NCBI GenBank assembly: GCA_029891385.1 | Contig: JAIWQS010000267.1 | Location: forward strand, 24,170 to 88,169 | Source of the DNA: Erythroxylum novogranatense | Taxonomy: Eukaryota > Streptophyta > Magnoliopsida > Malpighiales > Erythroxylaceae | Direction: 5' to 3' | Length of the DNA stretch: 64,000 nt | In this document: one piece after another, positions 22,442 to 31,539 of the stretch | Position numbering within the stretch: the stretch's first letter is position 1 | Layout of the letters: each line of letters begins with the position of its first letter | Notes under the pieces: generated by a model | The model's database searches: none | Seen by the model: only the letters and a program-made list of their open reading frames with translations | Told to the model about the DNA's origin: nothing | Program-made: the position numbers and the translations under genes

Positions 22442-24026
22442 TGTTAGAGTAGTGCCTCAAGGCAATAAGCCTTTAGCTCATTTTGTACAAAGTTGTGTAC
22501 ATACTTTATGAATAAATAAAGAAAGGCATATTTCATTAACTTCCTGTTCATTATTTATGAATGGATATTGATCTATAAGCAAATTAATGAAGTCCATGAT
22601 ATATGACATAGCAAGAAGGAAATTGTGATGTGATCATACTACCGAGATTCCTATCATGTGCAATTATGTCAAGATTCAAATTATCCCTAGTCATAGGATT
22701 ACCAAACTAGACATCGGTAATCCGGAGAGACTATCACATCTCAAGCTCCTTGATTTGATCAGCAGTGGATCTCGAAGTGTAAATATGAGATATTTAGGGT
22801 CGAGATGTGGATGCTTACTAGAGGTAGTAAGTACATTGGATGACTGCTATGAGATCATCACATGGATGTCCTATTCTAATGTCGTTGATAATCTCATCAT
22901 AGAATGGTGCAAGTATCCTTAGACTTGAGGTGCTCGAGGATATCTTGGATCTTGATTCGTGCTTTGACTCCATTCCTTGTTGCCTTTACGAGGTCGCTCA
23001 TAGGGTGGTGATTGGGTATAGCTTGAGGTATTCAAGGTAATTGAGTAGCCAATAGAGGATTCACCACTTACGTGATAGCGAAAATGATACCCATGGCCTC
23101 TTGTCGGGGTCATTACTTGGAAGTCTCTCGGAGCATATATGTCATGAAGAATGTCTTCATTGATATAATAAGTAATGAGTCCGGGACTAGAACTGAAATC
23201 ACTGAACTAGATTTGGCGTGGTCGATCTAGTAAGAGTTGACACATTGCCCATACTCATAACCAAGTGGGATATAGCATGGTGAAAGGACGAATTGCACAG
23301 AATTGTACATGGAAAGGTTCGTGATATGGTTCATGATGAATACATGTTCATTCATCAAACCAATTACTTTCCTGGTCAATTGGGGGTCATGATGTGTTGC
23401 TAGATACCGCTCATGACTTGCTCCAGATTAAGTGTTAATCTAAGTGGCCAACATAACCGGAACCTAATGGGTCACACGATAAGAGTGTCTCTGAGAATTA
23501 GTAAAATAGTTTTAGACAGTAGTTCCAATATATAGAGAGCAAAAGGATTAAATGGATCCCGATGAGATCGAGATATGTCCCGATGAGATCGCGACATCGA
23601 TATTGCTGAAAAAAGTTTTCGGTGGGTTTTCCCATCTGGGACCTTGAGAGGTAGGTAGGACCGACCCCAGTGTGACTGGACCACTTCAACATTTATTTAT
23701 ATATATATAATTAATTAAATAAAGAATATATATATATATGTGGTATACGTGGGAAGATGGAGGAGGAGCTCATCCTTTTACTTTATATATATATATATAT
23801 ATAAAGGCCTAACGTGGATGACCAAAAAGAAGCTTCTTCTTTGCCTTGTCATGTTTAATATTAAATGACAAATGACAAAAGACAAAAGAAGATGAAGGAG
23901 GTCGTTGGCTTTGCATAGAAGATAGAAAGAGAAAGGTTTTGGAAAAACCTAAGAGAGAAATTTGATTTCTCATCATCGATCATCTCCTTCAAAGCTTCAT
24001 CTTCAAGCTTCATTTTCTCCTCTCCA
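22442..24026 (+). repeat. Copia-2 right LTR, first partial copy (3' end missing)
   Basis: Starts TGTTAGAGTAG after the PPT and follows the left LTR until CTCCTCTCCATC (about 24026). There it jumps back to the position ~180 bases into the LTR. The last ~240 bases of a full LTR are absent. Confidence 0.8.
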
Positions 24027-25182
24027 TCATACTACTGAGATTCCTATCATGTGCAATTATGTCAGTATCTAAATTATCCCTAGTCATAGGATTCTTCAAA
24101 CCTGGACATCGGTAATCCAGAGAGACTAAGACATCTCAAGCTCCTTGATTTGATCAGCGGTGGATCTCGAAGGTAAATATGAGATATTTAGGGTTGAGAT
24201 GTGGATGCTTACTAGAGGTAGTAAGTACATTGGATGACCTGCTATAAGATCATCACATGGATGTCCTATTCTAATGTCAGTGATAATCTCATCATAGCAA
24301 TGGTGCAAGTATCCTTAGAGTTGAGGTGCTCAAGGATATCTTGGATACTGATTCTGTGCTTTGACTCCATTCTTTGTTTCCTTACAGAGGTCGCTCATAG
24401 GGTGGTGATTGGGTACAACTTGAGGTATTCGAAGGTAATTGAGTAGCCAATAGAGGATTCACCACTTCTGTGATAGCAGAAGATGATACCCATGGCCTCT
24501 TGTCAGGGTCATTACTTGGAAGTCTCTGGCCGGAGCATATATGTCATGAAGAATGTCTTCATTGATATAATAAGTAATGAGTCCCAGGACGAGAACTGAA
24601 ATCACTTGGACTAGATTTGACGTAGTCAGTCTAGTAAGAGTTGACACATTGCCCATACTCATAACCAAGTGGGGTATAGCATGGTGAAAGGACTAATTGC
24701 ACAGAATTGTCTATGGAAAGGTTAAGTGATATGGTTCATGATGAATACATGTTCATTCGTCAAACCAATTACTTTCCGTCAATTGGGGGTCATGATGTGT
24801 TGCTAGATACCGCTTATGACTTGCTCAGATTAAGTGTTAATCTAAGTGGCCAACATAACCGGGAACCTAATGGGTCACACGATAAGAGTGTCTCGAGAAT
24901 TAGTAAAATAGTTTTGGACAGAGTTCCAATATATGGAGAGCAAAAGGATTAAATGGATCCCGATGAGATCGAGATATGTCTCGATGAGATCGCGACATCG
25001 ATATTGCCGAAAAAAGTTTTCGTGGATTTTTCCATACCGGACCCGTGAGGTCGGTAGATCTGATTCAGTGTGTTCGACCACTTCAAAGATTTATTTATAT
25101 ATATATATAATTAATTAAAGAATTAATTAATTAATATATATATATGGTATCGTGGGAAGATGGAGGAGGAGCTCATCCTTTT

Positions 25183-25245
<63 letters not shown>

Positions 25246-25724
25246 GCCTAACGTGGATGACCAAAAAGAAGCTTCTTCTTTGCCTTGTCATGTTTAATAT
25301 TAAATGACAAAAGACAAAAGGAGATGAAGGAGGTCGTTGGCTTTGCATAGAAGATAGAAAGAGAAAGGTTTTGGAAAAACCTAAGAGAGAAATTTGATTT
25401 CTCATCATCGATCTCTCATCTCCTTCAAAGCTTCATCTTCAAGCTTCATTTTCTCCTCTCCATCGTTATTTTCCTAGCTCTCCAAGAACAAGGTAAGATC
25501 TAGCAGTCTTCTACTTATTCTAGCTATTCTCGGGTCAAAGGGTTTGCCCCGGTTAGGTTCTCCGATCTCTGCGTGGATACCGTTAGAGACGGTCTCCTTT
25601 GGCCGTTATGGTTTGAGTTTGTTGTATAGACATATGGATCCTGGCTTTCGGGAAGGTCCCGGAACAAAAAAATTTTGCTTTCCGCACCGTGAGCATGTGA
25701 TGCTCACACCGGGATTTTCCTACA
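24027..25724 (+). repeat. Copia-2 right LTR, second partial copy (5' end missing)
   Basis: Begins at ATACTACTGAGATTCC, which corresponds to about base 180 of the LTR, and runs to the true end CCTACA at 25724. Together with 22442-24026 it forms an LTR extended by an internal tandem duplication of ~1.4 kb. It includes a long (TA)n at 25186-25241. Confidence 0.8.
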
Positions 25725-26176
25725 GTCAGACACCGAGAAACAAACTCTGCCACCTGCCTCTTCATGCCTGGCCACCAGAAATGCAACTTAAGAGTGCGAT
25801 ACATCTTATTAGTACCAGGATGTATAGCATAGGCAGCTACATGTGCCTCCTCCAGAATCTCACGTCTCAAATCATCCACATCAGGCACACACAGTCTCTG
25901 TCCCATCCACAATGGCCCATCTCTCAGCTCAAAATCGGTAATCGAATCGGATCTCACTCTATCCATCAATCTCACCAATACCGGATCCTGATCCTGAACT
26001 CTCCTGATCCTGTCATGCAACATCGACCTAAGCCTCAATGTAGCAATCAGAGCTCCATCCTGACCCAAATCCATCTGCACATTCAGAGCTCTCAACTGAA
26101 TCAAGCTAGGCAATCTCCCAATCTGAATCTGAGCTGTATTGATGTGAGATCTTCTACTCAAGGCGTCCGCCACCAC
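25725..26176 (-). CDS. Gypsy-A RNase H end and integrase zinc-binding domain
   Basis: On the minus strand the frame starts with VVADALSRR, the RNase H to integrase link typical of Ty3/gypsy. It runs through EILEEAHVAAYAIHPGTNKMY (His residues) to HFWWPGMKRQVAEFVSRCLT (first Cys of the HHCC finger) and then meets Copia-2. The open frame continues into the Copia-2 LTR to 25583, but that part is read-through and not integrase. The rest of the integrase resumes at 14568. Confidence 0.83.
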
Positions 26177-26294
26177 ATTGGCCTTCCCTAGATGATACTC
26201 AATCGTGCAGTCATAATCCTTCAGTAACTCAATCCATCTCCTCTATCTCAGATTCAGCTCTCTCTAACTAAGCAAGTACCTCAAACTCTTATGA

Positions 26295-26903
26295 TCAGTG
26301 AAGATCTGGAATGTCTCCCCATACAAATAATGTCTCCAGATCTTCAGAGCAAAAACCACTACTGCTAACTCCAAATCGTGCACCGGATAGTTCACCTCGT
26401 GAGACCTCAACTGTCTCGAGGCATAAGCTATCACTTTGCCATGCTGAATTAATACACATCTTACCCACGATGCGAAGCATCTTTGACACTACATGGCGTT
26501 CAAGATCAGACGGAATGCTTAACACCGGCGCAGTAGTCAGCCGATGTTTCAGCTCCTCAAAGCTCTTCTGGCACTCCTCAGTCGATCTGAACGACACATC
26601 CTTCCTCAGAAGCTTTGTCAGAGGGGCTGAGATCAGCGAGAACCCCTCAACAAACCTTCTGTAATATCCGGTCAATCCTAGGAAACTCCGAACCTCAGAT
26701 ACATTCCTAGGGGCCTCCCAATGCAGCACTCCCTTGACCTTGCGAGAATCTACCTGAATACTCTCACCAGTCACAATATGCCCCAGAAACACTACCTCAT
26801 CTAGCCAAAATTCACATTTAGTAATTTTGGCATACAACTGCCTCTCTCTCATAATCTGCAATACAGTCCTCAAATGCTCCGCATGCTCCTGTCTACTCCT
26901 CAA
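26295..26903 (-). pseudogene. Gypsy-A RT thumb and RNase H, frameshifted
   Basis: Contains [35 protein letters not shown] and [15 protein letters not shown], all standard for plant chromovirus RT, then LTKLLRKD and the start of RNase H. The frame departs from RNase H after residue ~140 (the FxVYSDAS region and RQLR motif are in other frames, 26380-26480). Role is cDNA synthesis and RNA removal in the particle. Confidence 0.78.
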
Positions 26904-27696
26904 TACACTAGAATATCATCAATGAACACAATCATTTAAGGCCATCCGTAGGCTGAACGACCTTATTCATCAAAGCCATGAAGGCTACCGGGGCATTAGT
27001 CAACCCGAACGGCATCACTAGAAACTCGAAATGCGCATACCTGCTCCTAAAGGCACTCTTAGGCACATCGGCCTCGTAATCCTCAACCGATAATAACTCG
27101 ATCAGAGGTCCAACTTAGTAAACACCGAAGCTCCTCAAGAATCGATCAAATAAATCGTCAATCCTAGGCAGTGGATACTTATTCTTCACTGTCACCTGAT
27201 TCAACTGCTTATAATCGATACACAATCTCAGAGTCCCGTCCTTTTTCTTCACAAATAGCACCGGAGCTCCCCATGGCGAAACACTCGGTCTGATAAACCC
27301 CTTATCCAAAAGCTCCTGCAACTTAGCTTTAAGCTCCCTCAGTTCCACCGGTGCCATCCTATACGGAGGTATAGATATAGGAGCGGTACCGGGAATGAGG
27401 TCAATCTCAAACTCTATCTCCCGATCCGGCGGTAAACCCGGTAACTCATCGGGGAACACATCCAGAAATTCCCTGATCATAGGAATATCCTGCAATCTCT
27501 GCTCGACTCTGGTATCCACAACATGGGCCAGATAGGCCTCACAACCTCCCTGCATCAACCTCAAGGTACTCAGGAAAGAAATCATCCTGGCTGGCACTGC
27601 CTGACTAACACCTCGAAAAACATCTCTAGGCTGACCAGGAGACTCTAATACCACCTCCTTGGTATAACAGTCCATGACGGCCCTATCCGCAGTCAA
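26904..27696 (-). pseudogene. Gypsy-A RT palm and fingers
   Basis: 27696-27115 reads into RT through [63 protein letters not shown] and [28 protein letters not shown] break near 27115 follows. MPFGLTNAP lies near 27015 and VFIDDILVY (the FIDD polymerase box) near 26925, with TGA at its end in place of Ser. All key motifs are there, but in two or three frames. Confidence 0.8.
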
Positions 27697-27990
27697 CTAG
27701 TCCATCCCTAAGATCACATCAATCTCCCGCAGAGATAACACTATCAAATCTGCACTCAAAACTGCTCGATCTATCTAAATCGGACACCCCTTGCAGACCT
27801 CTCCTAATACAGTCGTACTACCTAGAGGTGTACTCACCTCTAACCCAAACTGCAATCTCTCCCTATCCCCATGCAGTCTACATGCCATATGTGGTGCAAT
27901 GAATGAATGAGTGGATCCAGAATCCAACAATGCATATGCTTCAAACCGAAATCAAGCATACCCAACAACATCCGGGACTCGAGCCACTCG
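27600..27990 (-). CDS. Gypsy-A aspartic protease, RT-proximal copy
   Basis: Read leftwards from about 27960, [12 protein letters not shown] holds the catalytic Asp-Ser-Gly, then [23 protein letters not shown] and [13 protein letters not shown] (the last in the 27696-27115 frame). A stop near 27699 (CTAGTCCATC where the other copy has CCAGTCCATC) and one near 27776 interrupt it. It cleaves the Gag-Pol precursor in the particle. It duplicates the protease at 28964-29347. Confidence 0.72.
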
Positions 27991-29007
27991 CCGAGTCATG
28001 GCATAGACTCTAGCACAGGGGCTGCTCACTCTGCTTAGTCCCTCAGTCCTCACTACGGACCCCTCAACTTGGCCTCGGCCTCGACCTCGGCCCCTAAATC
28101 CTGATCCACCTCCACGGCTCTGCTGCACCGTGGTATTGCTGCCAGATCTCCCAGTCATAGTAGACTGAGCTCCCAAGGTCTCGGGGCAATTCCTAAGCAA
28201 GTGGTCCATCGAGTCACATCTCAGGCAGGCTCTAGACAGCCACCGACACTCTCCACTATGCCTCCTCTCGCAATGCTCACAGACCGAGGATCTCGCTTCA
28301 ACCTCTCGGCACCGCCACTGCCACTACCAGTCTGAACAAATATGCCTCTCTGCCCAAATCCAGACTGTCTAGCTCCTCCAGCGGACCTGAAGGGCCTGCT
28401 CTGACGCTTGCTAAACCCTCTACTAGCACTGCCCTGACTATCACTCGGCCTCTTGCCCCTGGGCCCCTGTCGACCTCGGTCGACGACTGCCTCAAAGGCG
28501 CCGATCCTTAAAGTAGCGCTCTCTTTCAATGAAAGTGCCCATATCAGATCGGGCCAACCTGGTACGGATCTCCAGATTCAGTCAGCCCTCAAATCTTCGG
28601 CACCTGTCAGCCTCGGTAGCAATCAGAACTGTGGCATATCCCATCAACTCGTTGAACCGCACCTCATACTCAGCCACTGTCATAGTACCCTATCTCAACT
28701 CAAGGAACTCCTGCATCTTCATCTCTAAATACACCTTGGGCATATAATTGTCCCGGAAGGCCCTCAGAAAATCATCCCAAGTCAGAACATAGGGCCTGGT
28801 GGTGCTGCCCGGGACAGTCTTTTACTACTGATAAGCCGGACCCTGAAGGAGAGAAACTACGTAATCAAAACGCTCGTCAGAGTCACAGTCCATCTGATCG
28901 AGGACTCTCTCAGTCCTCTCCAGCCATCCTTCAGCCTCCGCAGGGTCTGTGCTGCCATAGAAATCAACAGTCCCCTGCTTGCGCAGTCGATCGTACCTCC
29001 TCTCCAA
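27952..29007 (-). pseudogene. Gypsy-A gag, second copy (RT-proximal)
   Basis: 29007-28825 carries ERRYDRLRKQGTVDFYGS, AEAEGWLERTERVLDQ and DERFDYVVSLLQGPAYQ, the gag core. The middle (28820-28530) is frameshifted. 28529-28221 and 28209-27952 hold the basic, Arg/Gly-rich tail, with a CEHC knuckle in one frame, MDHLLRNCPETLGAQS for the second knuckle and GGGSGFRGRGRGRG. It packages RNA. The segment 27620-29007 is a direct repeat of 29012-30400. Confidence 0.75.
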
Positions 29008-29347
29008 AAACAGCTCTAGGCTGACCAGGAGACTCTAATACTACCTCCTTGGTATAACAGTCCATGACGGCCCTATGCGCAATCAACCAGTCCATCCCTA
29101 AGATCACATCAATCTCCCGCAGAGATAACACTATCAAATCTGCACTCAAAACTGCTCGATCTATCTGAATCGGACACCCCTTGTAGACCTTTCCTAATAC
29201 AGTCGTACTACCTAGAGGTGTACTCACCTTTAACCCAAACTGCAATCTCTCCCTATCCCCATGCAGTCTACATGCCATATGTGGTGCAATGAATGAATGA
29301 GTGGATCCAGGATCCAACAATGCATATGCACCAGAAATCAGAAGCAT
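28964..29347 (-). CDS. Gypsy-A aspartic protease, first copy
   Basis: [22 protein letters not shown] carries the catalytic site, followed by [39 protein letters not shown] and the region [12 protein letters not shown]. After that, at about 29012, the sequence drops back to the gag N-terminus instead of entering RT. So this protease is cut off from RT by the duplicated gag, and could act only as a separate unit. Confidence 0.75.
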   Translation of the reverse strand: MLLISGAYALLDPGSTHSFIAPHMACRLHGDRERLQFGLKVSTPLGSTTVLGKVYKGCPIQIDRAVLSADLIVLSLREIDVILGMDWLIAHRAVMDCYTKEVVLESPGQPRAVFGEEVRSTAQAGDC

Positions 29348-30470
29348 ACCCGCAACAACATCCGGGGCTCTCGAAGCTTCTGTAGAGTCATGGCATAGAC
29401 TACAGCATGGGATCGCTGCTCACGCTAGTCCCTCAGTCCTCATTACGGACCCCTCAACTCGGCTTCAGCCTCGACCTCGGCCCCTAAATCCTGATCCACC
29501 TCCACGGCTCTGCTGCACCGTGGTATTGCTGCCAGATCTTCCAGTCATAGTAGACTGAGCTCTCAAGGTCTCGGGGCAATTCCTAAGCAAGTGGTCCATC
29601 GAGCCACATCTCAGGCATGCTTTAGACAACCACCGACACCCTCCACTATGCCTCCTCTCGCAATGCTCACAGACCGAGGATCGCCTCAACCTCCTGGGCA
29701 TCGCCATTGCCACTACCAGTCTGAACAAATATGCCTCTTTGCCCAAATCCAGACTGTCTAGCTCCTCAATGGACTGAAGGGCCTGCTCGGCGCGCTAAAC
29801 CTCTACTAGATCGCCTGATTATCACTCGGCCTCTTGCCCTCGGGCCCTCGTCGACCTCGGTCGACTGCATCTCAAAAGCGCTCGATCCTCACAGTAGCAG
29901 TTCTCACTCAATGAAAGTGCCCATATCAGATCGGGCCAACCTGGTACGGATCTCCAGATTGAGTCAGCCCTGAAATCTCCGGCACTTGTCACCCTCGGTA
30001 GCAATAAGAATCGTGGCATATCCCATCAACTTGTGAATCAAGACCTCATACTCGACCCATGTCATAAGACCTGTCTCAACTCAAGGAACTCCGCATCTTC
30101 ATCTCTAAATACACTTGGGCATATAATTGTCCCGAAGGCCCTCGAAAATCATCCCAAGTCGAACACAGGCCCGGTGAGTGCCGCTGCGACAGGGCGCCTT
30201 CCATCAATGATAAGCCAGACCCTGAAGGAGAGAAACTGTGTAATCAAAACGCTCGTCAGAGTCACAGTCCATCTGATCGAGGACTCTCTCAGTCCTCTCC
30301 AGCCATCCTTCACCTCCAGGTCTCAGGCCGCCATAGAAATCAACAGCCCCTATGCGCGATCGATCGTACCTCCTCTCCCGTCTCACGGGAACTCTAGGAG
30401 GCAACTCCTCAGAATGAGGCATCGAAGACTCCCTACTAGCTCCTACTGATTCTAGGTCAGCTGGTTGATC
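29348..30470 (-). pseudogene. Gypsy-A gag, first copy (PBS-proximal)
   Basis: Begins near 30470 on the minus strand. 30422-30204 carries RRERRYDRSRIGAVDFYGG, GWLERTERVLDQMDC and DERFDYTVSLLQGLAYH. The centre is broken into short frames. 29746-29465 holds both knuckles, CEHCERRHSGGC and CLRCGSMDHLLRNCPE, and a Gly/Arg-rich tail. Compared with the second copy, many breaks coincide with CTG or CAG read as TCG, CG or CGA. Confidence 0.77.
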
Positions 30471-30585
30471 AACTTGATCTCCAAGAACGTATGACTTACA
30501 ACAAACAAGAATTTTAATAAATTTCTGATTTTCTCTCAGAAATTCAAGCCTAAAAATACACTATGCACAAAAGATGCCAAACCAT

Positions 30586-30597
30586 GCTCTGATACCA
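30586..30597 (-). other. Gypsy-A primer-binding site
   Basis: GCTCTGATACCA on the plus strand is the reverse complement of TGGTATCAGAGC, the tRNA-Met type. It lies five bases inside the LTR end at 30603. Confidence 0.85.
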
Positions 30598-30602
30598 CCT
30601 AA

Positions 30603-31539
30603 TGTAGCGCCCCCTTACCGTAAGGTACACATCGGGACGCCCGCAGGTCATTCCGGTACATATCCTACGACAAGGGTGCACTACGTTCGATCAATTCTAT
30701 AAACCGTATGGCATCAATACAATGAAATCCGCAACAACAAAATTACTGAATTTTAAAAACCATAAAGCTTTTCTCATTTCATAAGATCAATCAGAAATAT
30801 AGACAAGTCTATCGGTTCCCTAGGTCTAAATACAATAATCCAAAAGGAAGCGATACAAAAGTCTATACTAAGTCATCCCAAAATCCAATCCCGGTGACCG
30901 ACCTATGAGCCATCGCCTCTCTCGCCAGAGCGCTCATGGCGACAGAGAAGAAACTCGAGCTAGAGTCTAAACTATCGATCTGAAAAACAATATGCAATTT
31001 TGATGAGTTTGCGAACTCAATGAGAAACCATCATCGATGGTTCACTCAATCGTGCATTACGTAAATTGTGTACAAGACATTACGATATGATTAAAATATC
31101 ATATAGCGATTCTGAAGACATCGACAATTCGCAATTCGTTATCACAATTGTATAATGCGATGCATATGTGACTCTTTTCCGATTATTTGATGTTGTGGAT
31201 CGAGCGCTTATTCATGATAAGTGATCGATGACGCTGCGTCAGGGAGTAGGAGAGCCTCATGCAGATACATTAACTCCCTCGAGCTCAAGGCTCTACGTGA
31301 CAAGGATGATTTGAGCTCAAAGCTCTTTTCAATAATAGCAACGACTCAGTCACAACGTCCATTATCTGTTCATGCAATTTATGCATGTAATGCATATGTC
31401 CGATAATTCACAGTCATATGGCTACAAGACCCTTTAACACAGTTTCCCATGATCACGTATCAGTGAGATCCAATTTATCAAAAACATGCATCTTGATCCT
31501 AATCATTCATATTAGCAAACAGTTCACATAGAGCATTTA
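30603..31539 (-). repeat. Gypsy-A 5' LTR, part nearest the PBS
   Basis: Begins TGTAGCGCCCCC on the plus strand and matches 10851-11815. It is interrupted at 31539/31540 by Gypsy-B; the remainder is at 39319-40998. It shows many CTG/CAG-type differences from its sister LTR. Confidence 0.85.

Larger units (their letters stand above)
14569..25724 (+). mobile_element. Copia-2: Ty1/copia element nested in the Gypsy-A integrase
   Basis: LTRs begin TGTTAGAG and end TTACA or CTACA. The left LTR is 14569-16453. The right end is a composite of two partial LTRs (22442-24026 and 24027-25724). Between them are a PBS, a 2 kb untranslated leader with repeats, then gag, protease, integrase, RT and RNase H in copia order, and a PPT. 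Almost every domain is split by short indels, many at CTG/CAG triplets. Lineage within copia is not assigned; the 1.9 kb LTR is long for the group. Confidence 0.85.

Noticed and set aside
25181..25408. ORF with Tyr-Ile repeats
   Set aside because: Product of the (TA)n array in the Copia-2 LTR.
25583..25724. C-terminal extension of the Gypsy-A integrase
   Set aside because: The frame simply reads through the Copia-2 LTR end; the true continuation is at 14568.
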